Shown in pieces: positions 44,504-55,172 of a stretch of DNA of 64,000 nucleotides. The stretch spans positions 372,001-436,000 of the forward strand of contig JANEZZ010001958.1 in assembly GCA_026122225.1 (NCBI GenBank). The letters run 5' to 3'. Each line of letters begins with the position of its first letter. The first letter of the stretch is position 1. The notes under the pieces are model-generated. The model was not told the origin of the DNA and made no database searches. It worked only from the letters and a program-made list of their open reading frames with translations. A program made the position numbers and the translations under genes. This DNA is from Heloderma charlesbogerti. Taxonomy: Eukaryota > Chordata > Lepidosauria > Squamata > Helodermatidae.

Positions 44504-45309
44504 TAGGGATGTCAGAGAATTCCTCCATGGATCTCGGTGAGGCCGAATGCCAGTGCATTCGGCCCCCCGAAATCTGTGGCAGAAAGGCCTGCCACCCCCC
44601 TGCCACCGCCCACGGATCCCCCCCAAGACGAGACTTACCTGGGGCTAGGGATGGACGAAAGTCCCTTACCTGGTCCCGCAGCTTGCTTCGTGGTGGTGGG
44701 GAGGCACTCCGTTCCTCCCCCCAAAATTTTTGGCAGGGGGGAGGCGCCCCATCCCTCCCCGCCGAAATTCTGGCCAGGGGGGATGCACCCTGTTCCTCTG
44801 GCTGCAAATCCTCCTTGCCGGCCGGGACGCAAATGGCGGCGGCCATAGCCGCCGCCGTTTGCATCCCTGCAGTCAGCCATGATAGGCTACGTAAATCCTT
44901 ACGTAGCCTATCACGGCTGACTTTGGGAAGAAAAAAAAGCGCCATCCCTACCTGGGGCAGATCTTCCGGGCGGTGGCGGCTCTGGTGGCGGTGGCGGCAG
45001 CTGCGGCGGCTGGTCTTCCGACTGGCTGCCACCGCCGCCATTTGTCTTGTAAAAAAAAGAAATGTTGTGATAGGCTACGTAAAGATTTATGTAGCCTATC
45101 ATGGCTGGGTTAAAAAAAAAACGCATATGCAAATGGCGGCAGCTACGGCCGCCACCATTTGCGTTCCTTATTTTTGGCCATCTTAGTCTATGTAAATATT
45201 TACATAGACTATGATAGCAAAAATAAAGGGGAATGCAAATAGCGTAGCGGGCACTATTTGCATCCCTTTTTGATTCGCCGTTTTAGCCTACATAAAGATT
45301 TACATATCA
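44504..45309 (-). mobile_element. Family P half element P19 (R half), host of P20
   Basis: R end TAGGGATGTCAGAGAATTCC, F, S (ACTTACC) with P20 inserted next to it, E (GGTCTTCCGACT), A (45067-45105), C, B, D, then half of hairpin G. It stops at TAAAGATTTACAT, which is the G symmetry point. The L half is absent. Left flank GGAAATGG has no partner on the right. Confidence 0.85.
44646..44950 (+). mobile_element. Miniature family P element P20 nested in P19 (8-bp TSD)
   Basis: Perfect duplication CCTGGGGC at 44638-44645 and 44951-44958. Only 305 bp: L TAGGGATGGACG, S inverted (CCTTACC), GC-rich blocks, one C-like hairpin and one A hairpin (44880-44915), then directly GCGCCATCCCTA. The E, S and F modules of the R side are deleted, yet it transposed. 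This indicates that the terminal octamer region is enough on that side. Confidence 0.93.
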
Positions 45310-45849
45310 AGGAGCATCCCCATGCTGCAAACCTGCTTTCACAAAGAAATTCAAAGGAGAAGAACATTTCGGAGAAATTCTCATGATTGGGGTTCAGGGT
45401 TCTTGTATTTACCTTAACTATGTGTGTGAATGCCTTGTATCCATTGTACAATCATATCCTGGCAGCTTGTAGTCTCCTTGGCTTCCCACACTTCAGTTAA
45501 AGCCCAGGTGAAGACTCTCCCATAGGGATTTTTCAGATCAGGAAGTGCAGGCAGTCTGGGAGGCTGCAGAGCAATGGAGAGATGTATAATACAGAGATAA
45601 AACACACACAGAGAGACCACCACCTTGGCCAGTTCACAGTGGTTGATTTCACTCAGAAACACCAGCAAAATAAATACAAAATACAAAATGCTTTAAGAAT
45701 GAGGCAGAACAATGGAAGCCTCTTTTGTGGGTGAAGAAAGCTTTCAGGAAATTGGAGGACAGATTTTGGCATAACACTAGTACCACCTGTTCTCTGAAGC
45801 TAGGCACAACACCCCCCCTTCTGTCATGTTCCATCTGGGAATCTGTCAT
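45310..45849. other. No gene or repeat recognised
   Basis: Ordinary sequence with no termini and no convincing frame. It follows directly on the broken end of P19. Confidence 0.4.
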
Positions 45850-46117
45850 CTAAATCTATATAATCTAAATAGACCACTTATGCCTGTAATATTGTGCAAA
45901 TGGTCTTATTTACAGCCACCATTTGCATAAAAAGCTCCTTTACTTAAAAGAACAAGCAGCCATTTCCCACAAAATGGGGGCTCAGTGAGGGAGTGGGAAG
46001 CCACGCATCACTCACCAGGCACCCATGGACCACCTGCAGCTCACAGCCCATGCTGAACAGGGTCAGGTGGCCAGCAGGCATCCATCAAGTGGACCCAGGT
46101 AAATTCGGCCATCCCTA
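45850..46117. mobile_element. hAT-like MITE, F3-related, right part
   Basis: Ends CGGCCATCCCTA at 46117 and shares TGTGCAAATGG..TTATTTACAGCC and ACCACCTGCAGCTCAC text with 6842-7301 and 59241-59628. The left terminus is not identified. Confidence 0.5.
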
Positions 46118-46151
46118 CTCCAGATAAAGTTTGCTAGAGTATAGTTCAGTG

Positions 46152-46630
46152 TAGGGGTGTACAAAACCCTACTTACCTTGCTCCTCTGGGGTCCACAGGG
46201 GGGGGAGGCAATCCCGTCCTCCCCCCGGAATCCTCCCCAGCCAGCTCTAATCCGTGGTGTGTCTGCGGAGCCGCCAGCTGGGCCGATCTGCAGCTTGGCT
46301 GCTGCGGACGCAAATGGCGTCCTGTGTAGGGGACGCCATTTGCATCGCTGCTGTAGCCATGATAGGTTATGTAAATATTTACATAGCCTCTCACAGCTAA
46401 AGCAGCGATGCAAATGGCATCCCCTACACATGATGCCATTCGCGGCCGCACACCGGAGCAGCGCCCAGCAGTGGCTGGTCCAGGCCCGCCAGAGGCAGGT
46501 AGGATCTGGTCCATGGGGACTTCGTGGGGTGGCGGAGGGGATTGCTCCATTCCGCCATGGACTCTGGGGGACCAGATTCTAAAGAATCCGGCCTCGCTGG
46601 AGTCCGTGGCGGAATTCTCCGCCATCCCTA
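46152..46630 (+). mobile_element. Family P short element P21 (8-bp TSD)
   Basis: Perfect duplication GTTCAGTG at 46144-46151 and 46631-46638. Length 479 bp: L TAGGGGTGTACA, S inverted (ACTTACC), GC-rich block, a C-type hairpin with AAATGGCGTCC arms, one A hairpin (46357-46402), a second C, AGGTAGGATC in place of S, F, R. B, D and E are absent. It resembles the nested copy at 61167-61910. Confidence 0.92.
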
Positions 46631-47102
46631 GTTCAGTGTGTTCCCTTTAGGGATGTCAGAGAATTCCACCATGGATCTCGATGAGGCCGAATGCCAGTGC
46701 ATTCGGCCCCCCAAACTCCGTGGCAGAATGGCCTACCACCCCCCCCGCCACCCCATGGATCCTCCCCGGGATGAGACTTACCTGTGGAGGATCTTCCGGG
46801 TGGCGGCGGCTCCGGCGGCGGCTTTGGCAGCGGCGGCTTCAGCAGCGGCAGCAGCGGCTGGTCTTCTGACCAGCTGCCACCGCTGCCATTTCCAGACTTG
46901 TAAAAAAAAAAAAAGACGTGATCGGCTATGTAAAGATTTATGTAGCCTATCATGGTTGGGTGGGTTTAAAAAACAAACAAACTGCGTACGCAAATGGCGG
47001 CGGCTATGGCCGCAGTCATTTGCGTTCCTTATTTTTGCCGTCTTAATCTACGTGAATATTTACATAGACTACGATGGTGAAAATAAAGGGGAACGCAAAT
47101 AG

Positions 47103-48825
47103 TGTTGTTGTTGTTGTTCAGTCGTTCAGTCGTGTCTGACTCTTCGTGACCCCATGGACCATAACACGCCAGGCCTTCCTGTCCTGCGCTCTTTCCTCGA
47201 GCATGCTCAAGTTCATATTCATCGCATCGGTGATGCTATCTAGCCATCTCATCCTCTGCCGTCCCCTTCTCCTTTTGCCTTCAGTCTTTCCCAGCATCAG
47301 GGTCTTTTCCAGAGAGTTTTCTCTTCGCATTAGGTGGCCAAAATATTTGAGCTTCAGCTTCAGTATCTGTCCTTCCAATGAGCACTCAGGGTTGATTTCC
47401 TTTAGGATGGACTGATGTGACCTCCTTGCAGTCCAGGGGACTCATAAGAGTCTTCTCCAGCACCACAGTTCGAAAGCATCAACTCTGGTGCTCAGCCTTC
47501 CTTATAGTCCCCCTCTCACAGCCATACATTACTACTGGGAAAATCATAGCTTTGATTAGATGGACCTTTGTCGGCAAGGTGATGTCTCTGCTTCTTACTA
47601 TGCTGTCTAGGTTTGCCATAGCTTTCCTCCCAAGGAGCAAGCGTCTTTTAATTTCATGGCTACAGTCACTGTCTGCAGTGATCTTGGAGCCCAAGAAAGT
47701 AAAATCTGTCACAGCTTCCATTTCTTCCCCTTCTATATGCCAGGAAGTGATGGGGCCAGATGCCATGATCTTCATTTTTACTGACTGTATAGAGCTTCTC
47801 CATCTTTGGCTGCAAAGGACATAATCAATCTGATTTCGATACTGACCATCTAGTGATGTCCATGTGTAGAGTCGTCTCTTGTGCTGTTGGAAAAGAGTGT
47901 TTGCTATGATCAGCGTGTTCTCTTGGCAAAACTCTATTAGCCTTTGTCCTGCTTCATTTTGTACAACAAGGCCATGCTTACCTGTTATCCCGGTGATTTC
48001 TTGACTTCCTACTTTAGCATTCCAATCCCCTATGATGAAAAGGACATCTTTTTTTGGTCTTAGTTCTAGAAGTTGTTGTAGGTCTTCATAGAACCGATCA
48101 ACCTCAGCTTCTTCGGCCTCAGTGGTTGGGGCATAGACTTGAATTACTGTGATGTTGAATGGGTTGCCTTGGATTCGTACTGAGATCATTCTATCATTTT
48201 TAAGATTGTACCCCAGTACTGTTTTTCCCACCCTTTTGTTGACTATGAGTGCTACTCCATTTCTTCTAAGGGATTCTTGCCCACAGTAGTAGATATGATG
48301 GTCACCTGAATTAAATTCACCCATGCCTGTCCATTTTAGTTCACTGATTCCCAAGATGTCAATGTTCAGTCTTGCCATCTCATGTTTGACCACCTCCAGC
48401 TTACCTTGATTCATTGATCTGACATTCCAGGTTCCTAGACAATATTGTTCTTTACAGCATTGGATTTTCTTTTCACCACCAGACACATCCACAGCTGAGT
48501 GTCCTTTCGGCTTTGGCCCAGCCGCTTCACTCTTTCTGGCGCTACTTGGAAATACCCTCTGCTCTTCCTCAGTAGTATATTGGACACCTTCCGACCTGAG
48601 GGGCTCATCTTCCGGCGTCATCTCTTTTAGCCTTGTGATACGTTCCATGGGGTTTTCTTGGCAAGAATACTGGAGTGGGTTGCCATTTCCTTCTCCAGTG
48701 GACCACATTTTGTCAGAACTCTCTGCCATGACCTGTCCATCTTGGGTGGCCCTGCATGGCATAGCTTATGGCTTCACTGAGTTACGCAAGCCCCTTCGCC
48801 ACAACAAGGCAGTGATCCTTTTTGA
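47103..48825 (-). mobile_element. BovB (RTE-clade) LINE, internally deleted
   Basis: The 3' end on the left shows the BovB hallmark GTTGTTGTTGTTGTTCAGTC followed by TGACCCCATGGACCATAACA. The body encodes the BovB endonuclease and the C-terminal region, with most of the reverse transcriptase missing. It is inserted in a D module of P22, with about 15 bases of P22 lost at the junction. BovB is characteristic of squamates and ruminants, which supports a squamate source together with the other repeats. Confidence 0.92.
47118..48762 (-). pseudogene. BovB ORF2 with endonuclease-to-C-terminus fusion
   Basis: The upper 427-codon frame (48762 to 47479) opens with a BovB-type leader. An exonuclease-endonuclease-phosphatase domain spans residues 108-328: TWNVRS with N113, E141 in SELKWTG, GDWNAKVG with D246 and N248, and NQIDYVL with D313. 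Directly after SIQSVKMK (328-331) it jumps in frame to the C-terminal TDFTFLGSKIT and MYGCE region. This removes the SDH catalytic motif and the whole RT palm. A further frame (47378-47118) holds the LKYFGHLMRR...KSQTRLND tail, separated by a frameshift. It cannot be active. Confidence 0.9.
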
Positions 48826-49393
48826 TTCACCGTTTTAGCCTACATAAATCTTTACGTAGGCTAAAACGGCAAATCAAAAAGGGACACAAATAGCGCCCGC
48901 TACGCTATTTGCGTTCCCCTTTATTTTCGCCATATTAGTCTACATAAATATTTACGTAGACTAAGACAGCCAAAAATAAGGAACGCAAATGGCGGCGACT
49001 GTAGCTGCCACCATTTGCGTACGCGGGTTTTGGGTTTTTTTTTTAACCACCCAGCCATGATAAATCTTTACGTAGCCTATCACGTCGTGTTTTTTTTTTT
49101 AAACCCAGCCATGATAGGCTACGTAAATCTTTACGTAGCTATCACGACTTTTTTTTTTAACAAGACTGGAAATGGTGGCGGCAGCAGCAACCAATCAGAA
49201 GACCAGCCTCCACCGCCGGAGCCGCTGCCAGAGCTGCCGCCACCCGGAGGTTCTGCCCCAGGTAAGTCGCGTCCCGGGGGGGATCCGCAGGGGGGTGGGG
49301 GGTGGCAGGCCATTCCACCATGGAGTTCAGGGGGCTGAATGCACTGGCATTTGGCCTCACCGAGATCCGTGGAGGAATTCTCTGACATCCCTA

Positions 49394-49611
49394 TTCCAGC
49401 GCCTCCCGAAGACATTGTTCTTTCAATAGGCCTTCCTTGCATGACCAACCGTGGGTTGTTGAATCCCACTTCATTGGGATTTGTCTTTTAAAAATGTTTT
49501 AACTTTTTTAACTCTTTTAACTAATGTTTTATTCTTATGTTGTTCACTGCTCCGAAATCTTCTGATGACGAGCATTATATAAATATTGTAAATAAATTAA
49601 ATAAATAAATA
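49394..49611 (+). mobile_element. LINE 3' end relic with (AAAT)n tail
   Basis: CCTCCCGAAGACATTGTTCT...GGCCTTCC resembles the LINE C-terminal coding end. TGTTCACTGCTCCGAAATCT and TATATAAATATTGTAAATAA form the tail. Confidence 0.55.
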
Positions 49612-50131
49612 TATGGATGGTGCAGGTGCCCGATTCCATCCAGGAATCTGGTGGAACTCCCCCACCCCCACCTGCATCCCCAAGCACTGCTCACTCACAC
49701 CTGCCCCGACTCGCCTTCTGCCCATGCTCAGCAAGCAGCCTGCACTCACCCCAGCAGCCTCATCGAGCTCCATAGTCGCCATGTTTTGAAAAATAAAATG
49801 GCCATCGCAAAGATGCACATATTTGCATATGCACAAAATGCACATTTTTGTGAATGTGCGTATTTGTGCCTGCGCAAAAATGAGCATTTTCTCAAAATGG
49901 GCATTTCACAAGCACGCAAATGTGTACATTTGCAAAAGGTGCATTTTTGCAATTGCCATTTTATTTTTCAATAAATGTTGACTGCGGAGTTTGACGAAGC
50001 TGCCCAGGTGAATGTGGGCTGCTTGCTGAGCACAGGGGTGGCTCAAGAGTGGTCTGGGGACTGGCGAGCAGGGGCAGGGGCTGGGTGGGTGCTCAGGGAA
50101 CCCGGACGGCAGGTGGGTTCACCCATCCATC
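49612..50131 (-). mobile_element. hAT-like MITE, family F2, inverted
   Basis: Starts TATGGATGGTGCAGGTGCCC and ends GGTTCACCCATCCATC, the inverse of 6212-6652. The core has AATGCACATTTTTGTGAATG-type palindromes between ATAAAATGG and CCATTTTAT arms. Flanked by AAAT and (AC)n (50131-50151), so no duplication can be read. Confidence 0.72.
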
Positions 50132-50310
50132 CACACACACACACACACACATACATATGGCACTGCACATTATAAGTTGGGTCCAGACCCATTTGGACAA
50201 GTTGGACAAAACCCATTGAAATGGATGGGACTTCAGTTAATCGTGACGGAGTCTAAATTCAACCCAGTGTATTCAACATCATGCATTGATTTAACCCTGA
50301 GAGAGAATGC

Positions 50311-52050
50311 TAGGGGTGCACGAAAGTCACTTACCTGGTCTCGCAGCTTGCTTCGCGGTGGGGGGGAGGCGCTTCGCTGCTCCCCCCGAAGTTCTGGCTG
50401 TGGGGGAGGCTTCCCTCCACGCCCGGCCGAAATTCAGGCTGGGGAGAAGCACCCCGTCTCCCCAGCCGCGAACTTCAAAAAAAAAAAAAAAAACGCCCCA
50501 TGATAGGCTATGTAACGATTAACGTAGCCTATCACGGCTAGATCTGCAAAGTCAGCCGTGATAGGCTACGTTAATCGTCATGTAGCCTATCACGGGTGAC
50601 TTTGGAAAAAAAAAAAGTGCGTACGCAAATGGCGGCCCCCATAGGGAGCCGCCATTCGCGTTCCTTATTTGGTCCCTGTAGTCTACGTAAAGATTTTTTT
50701 GCGTTGTCCTTATTTTCGCCGTAGTCTACGTAAATCTTTATGTAGACTACAGCGACCAAATAAGGAACGCGAATAGCAGCTCCCTATGGGGGCCGCCATT
50801 AGCCGTATGCGCTTTTTTTTTTTTTTAAGTCACCCATGATAGGCTACGTGACGATTAACGTAGCCTATCATGGCTGACTTTGCAAATCTAGCTGTGATAG
50901 GCTATGTTAATCGTTACGTAGCCTATCACAGGGGTGGGGTTTTTTTTTACTTTGCTTGTAATGGCGGCGGCGGCAGCCAGTCAAAAGACCAGCTGCCGCC
51001 CCCGCCCCTGACGAAGACCTGCTGAACCACCGCCAGGACCGGGCGCCGGGAGGGACATTCGTGAAAGGTAAGTCCCATCCCAGGGGGGGGGCGGGGGGCG
51101 GGGGGGCAGAGAAGTTCTCCCCGAACAACCTTCGGAGGACCGAATGCGTTGGCGCTCGGCTAGGAGTGCACGAAAGCCACTTACCTGGTCTCGCAGCTTT
51201 TTTCACGGTGGGGGGGAGGCGCTTCGCTGCTCCCCTCGAAGTTCAGGCCAGGGGGGGAGGCTTCCCGCCTCACCCGGCCACAAAATAAAAAGTTTAAAAA
51301 AACAAACAAACCGCCCCGTGATAGGCTACGTGATGATTAACGTAGCCTATCATGGCTAGATCTGCAAATCTAGCCGTGATAGGCTACGTTAATCGTCACG
51401 TAGCCTATCACGGGTGACTTAAAAAAAAAAAAAGCAAGTACGCAAATGGCGGCCCCCATAGGGAGCTGCCATTCGCGTTCCTTATTTGGTCGCTGTAGTC
51501 TACGTAAATCTTTACGTAGACTACGGCGAAAATAAGGGCAACGCAAATAGCTTTGCCCTTATTTTCGCCGTAGTCTACGTAATCTTTACGTAGACTACAG
51601 CGACCAAATAAGGAACGTGAATGGCGGCTCCCTATGGGGGCCGCCATTAGCCGTACGTGCTTTTTTTTTTTTTTCTAAGTCACCCGTGATAGGCTACGTG
51701 ACGATTTACGTAGCCTATCATAGCTGACTTTGCAAATCTAGCCGTGATAGGCTACGTTAATCATCACGTAGCCTATCACGGGGGTGGTTTTTGTTTTTTT
51801 TACTTTTATTGGAATGGCGGCGGCGGCAGCTGGTCAAAAGACTGGCTGCCGCCTCTGCCCCTGTCGAAGACCTGACGAACTGCCGCCGGGACCTGCCGCC
51901 GGGAGGGACATTTGGGAAAGGTAAGTCCCGTCCCGGGGGGGGTGGGGGGTGGGGGGTATGGAGAATTTCTCCCCGAAACTACTTCGGGGGGCCGAACACG
52001 TTGGCACTCGGCCCCCCGAAGTTTCGGGGAGAAATTCTCCCCCATCCCTA
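50311..52050 (+). mobile_element. Family P composite P23 (two L halves, one R end)
   Basis: Unit a (50311-51160) starts TAGGGGTGCACG and runs through A, C, B, C, A, E (loop CAAA), S (AAAGGTAAGTCCC near 51065) and F, but lacks its last 45 or so bases. Unit b (51161-52050) starts TAGGAGTGCACG and is complete, ending CCCATCCCTA. Flanks are GAGAATGC (50303-50310) and GGAATGC (from 52051), one base short of a full duplication. Unit b was probably inserted in unit a, then homologous R ends recombined. Confidence 0.85.
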
Positions 52051-52380
52051 GGAATGCAGGTATCCTCCCTCCTTGGCCCATTCCTCCGCTAGTTATTTGG
52101 ACCATCTAAGAGCTTCCTTATTTATATATTTCAGGAGCAGAGGCTGCTTGAGCTTGAGGGTGGGAGTGGTAAAGTGCAATCTTTCAAACTTAGCATTTGA
52201 ATGGGCCATAAAATTAGTACACCACCAAGCCTATTTATCAGAGCACGCAAAAAAAACAACAACCCTCCATTATCCAAAACACTGTTTCTCTACAACTTGG
52301 TTATACAGCCATGTATGGCAGCAGTAATACTCAGACATGATTTATGAGAATTGCCAGTGGGCTATTCATTAATGAAATAT
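52051..52380. other. No gene recognised
   Basis: Short host-like interval with ATTTATATATTTC near 52120 and (AC)n at 52386-52396. Nothing else identifiable. Confidence 0.4.
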
Positions 52381-52396
52381 TTTAACACACACACAC

Positions 52397-54054
52397 CTTG
52401 AACTAAGGACATCATCCGGAGCCCATCAAAATCCATGGAACCTCCATGACATGATCCTGGATGAGGGTGTAGACCTGGCATGTATTTCAGAGACCTGGCT
52501 GTAGGGATGGCGAAGAATTTCTCCCCGAAACTTCGGGGGGCCGAGCGCCAACGCGTTCGGCCCCCCGAACAAGTTTCGGTGAGAAATCCTCCGCACCCCC
52601 CCCGCACCCCTCACCCCCCCCGGGACGGGACTTACCTTCCCTGAATGTCCCTCCCGGCGGCGGGTCCGGCTGGCGGTTCGTCCAGTGTTCGAGCGGGGCA
52701 GGAGCGGCAGCCGGTCTTTCGACCGGCTGCCGCCCCCGCCATTGCAATGAAAGAAAAAAAAAAAAACACGTCCCCTGATAGGCTACATGACGATTCACGT
52801 AGCCTATCATGGCTAGATTTGCCAAGTCAGCTGTGATAGGCTACGTGAATCGTCACGTAGCCTATCCCGGGTGACTTAAAAAAAAAAAAAAGTGTGTACG
52901 GATAATGGCGGCCCCCATAGGGAGCCGCCATTCCCGTTCCTTATTTGGTGGCTGTCGTCTACGTAAATGTTTACGTAGACTACGGCGAAAATAAGGGCAA
53001 CGCTATTTGCGTTGCCCTTATTTTCGCCGTAGTCTACGTAAACATTTACGTAGACGACAGCCACTAAATAAGGAACGCGAATGGCGGCTCCCTATGGGGG
53101 CCGCCATTCGCGTACGCGCTTTTTTTTTTTTTACTTCCGCGTTCGCGGCCGGGCGAGGCGGGAAGCCTCCTCCCCTGCCTGAATTTCGGCCGGGCGAGGC
53201 GGGAAGCCTCCCCTCCCCGGCCTGAACTTCACGGGGGGACCAGCGAAGCGCTCCCCCCCACCGCGAACGGCCTTCGACGACAGGTAAGCGACTTTCGTCC
53301 ACCCCTACCTGGCTGGCCGAGGCCACTGCTCCAACTCTTGTGGCCATGTGTCCAGCTGGATTTTTGTACACACAGCAGCTGAGGGCTGGGGATCGGGGAG
53401 GGGGAGTGGCTGTTATCTACAGAGAGTCCTTGGTTTTCACCAAACCCCCACTCCGGGAGACCAAGGTTGCTGAGTGCATGTACTGGAGGTTGGGCCCAAA
53501 GGGCAGTCTGGGGATTCTGCTTGTGTACCGTCCACCCTGCTGCACGACTGACTCCCTGGCTGAGGTGCTTGAGGTGGTCTCTGATGTGCATGTGCAGTCC
53601 CCTAACTTATTGGTGTTGGGGGACTTCAACGTACATTCAGAGGCCATCCTCACAGGAGCACCTTAGGACTTCATGGAGACCATGGCTTCCTGGGATATGC
53701 ACCATATTCTAGCTGGGCCCACCCATATAGCCGGTCATGCATTAGACCTTGTGTTTGTTTCTGGAGAAGCAGGGAGTGATCTGGAAGTCAGGGGTATATC
53801 GACCACCTCCTTGTCATGGTCAGATCACTATCTGGTGTCGTTAGACTTCTCGGTTCCACAACCCCTCTGCAGGGATGGAGGACCCATTAAAATGGTCCAC
53901 CCCAGGTGTCTTATGGATCCAAATGGATTCCAGAATGTGCTTGGGGATTCTCTGGAGCACGCCTACGGCCACTCAGTTGAGACCCTGGTGGGTGGGTGGA
54001 ATGCAGCAATCACTGGGGCATTAGATTGGGTGGCTCCGAAACGCCCTATCCCCC
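52397..54054 (+). pseudogene. L2 endonuclease domain, interrupted
   Basis: The piece before P24 encodes the DLACISETWL motif of the LINE endonuclease. The frame resumes in phase after P24. GGGVAVIYRES follows near 53395, LLVLGDFNVH near 53615 (catalytic Asp and Asn), and WSDHYLVSLDF near 53820 (the SDH motif). An in-frame TAG at 53664-53666 kills it. After APKRPIPL the sequence meets P25 at 54055. Confidence 0.88.
52502..53307 (-). mobile_element. Family P hAT-like element P24 in L2 (8-bp TSD)
   Basis: Perfect duplication CCTGGCTG at 52494-52501 and 53308-53315, splitting the L2 endonuclease codons for TWL. R end TAGGGATGGCGAAG, L end CCACCCCTA with S (CAGGTAAGCGAC). Close to P1 base for base. 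It lacks the A-A pair between two T tracts that P1 has at about 868-985. Confidence 0.94.
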
Positions 54055-54919
54055 TAGGGATGTACGAATCCCTTACCTGTTCTGGTCGGGGCATCCACTG
54101 GGGGGGGATCCACTCCGTCCCTCCCCCCAGAATCCTCGATGGGGGGGAGGCAATCCGGTCCTCCTCCCCCCCGGAATCCTGCCCAGCCAGCTCTGCTCTG
54201 TGGCGGCTCCGCAGAGCAGCCAGCCAGGGCTGTCTGCAGCTGGACTTCCGGCCGCGGACAGGCTGCTGCGGATGCAAATGGCGGCCACCATAGTGGCCAC
54301 CATTTGCACCCTTCCAGGCTGCCATGATAGGGTACATAAGAATTTACGTAGCTTATCATGGCATGCCCCCTCCAAAAAAACGGCGTACGCAAATGGCGGC
54401 GGCTACGGCGGCCGCCATTTGCGTTCCCTATTGTTTGCCGTTCTAGCCTACGTAAATATTTACATAGGCCATTACGGTGAAAAAAAAAGGGAACTGCAAA
54501 TAGTGTAGTGGGTGCTATTTGCGGTTCCCTTTTTTTTTCGCCATAATTGCCTACGTAAATATTTACGTAGGCTAGAATGGCGAAAAATAGGGAATGCAAA
54601 TGGTGGCTGCCATAGCTGCCACCACTTGCGTACGCTGGGGTTTTTTGGGGGGGGGGTAGCCATGATAGGCTATGTAAATTCTTACGTAGCCTATCACAGC
54701 TAGAAGGATGGCAATGGCGGCAGCAGCAGCCTGGCCATGGCTGGCCAGGAGACCAGCCGCCGCTGCCGCCGCCGGAGCCACAGTCAGAGCTGCCGCCGGA
54801 ACTGCTGCTGCCAAATCCTCCACATCAGCCCCAGGTAAGTGCAATCCTGGGGGATTCCGCGGGGGTGGCGGGGGGGCAGGAAGCCGTTCTGCCATGGATT
54901 CCGGGGGGCTGGATTCTAT
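54055..54919 (+). mobile_element. Family P element P25 in L2, R terminus deleted
   Basis: L TAGGGATGTACGAATCCC, S inverted (CTTACC), GC-rich blocks, C, A, C, B with GCCTACG arms, D, B, C, A, E (GGCCAGGAGACC), S (CAGGTAAGTGCAATCC near 54833) and the start of F. It breaks at GGATTCTAT directly onto L2 AATCTGCCATTTT. One deletion removed the R terminus together with about 650 bases of L2. Confidence 0.87.
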
Positions 54920-55172
54920 AATCTGCCATTTTGGGGCAAGGTGATTGAGCGGGTGGTGGCGATGCAGTTGAGGGCACACTTGGAAGAAGCTGATTATCTA
55001 GATCCATTTCAGTCAGGCTTCAGGCCTGGACATGGGACAGAAATGGCCTTAGTCGCATTGGTGGATTATATGAGGAGGGCTCTGGATAGGGGTGAATGCT
55101 CCTTCCTTGTTCTCCTTGACCTCTCAGTGGCTTTTGATACCGTTGACCATAGTATCCACCTGGACCCCCTGG
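54920..55172 (+). pseudogene. L2 reverse transcriptase, N-terminal part
   Basis: Encodes GKVIERVV, FQSGFRPGHGTE and LLDLSVAFDTVDH (the RT motif with the first catalytic Asp), in phase with copy A. It is cut by P26 at 55173. Confidence 0.88.

Larger units (their letters stand above)
46648..49393. mobile_element. Family P element P22 with two R ends, carrying BovB
   Basis: Left TAGGGATGTCAGAGAATTCC and right GGAATTCTCTGACATCCCTA are both R-type. From each end inward come F, S (ACTTACCTG near 46780; CAGGTAAGTCGC near 49260), E, A, C, B, D; hairpin G is at 48829-48870. The element is thus an inverted duplication of the R half. The BovB LINE sits inside a D block. Without BovB it is about 1.0 kb. 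Flanks GTTCCCTT and TTCCAGCG do not match, so it probably did not transpose in this form. Confidence 0.82.

Noticed and set aside
44398..45186. Plus-strand open frame of 262 codons
   Set aside because: It crosses P19, P20 and a GGA tract. Its content is translated repeat, with no protein domain.
52620..52740. CpG island or host promoter
   Set aside because: CpG-rich stretches coincide exactly with the GC-rich and E modules of family P copies, so they are repeat-derived.
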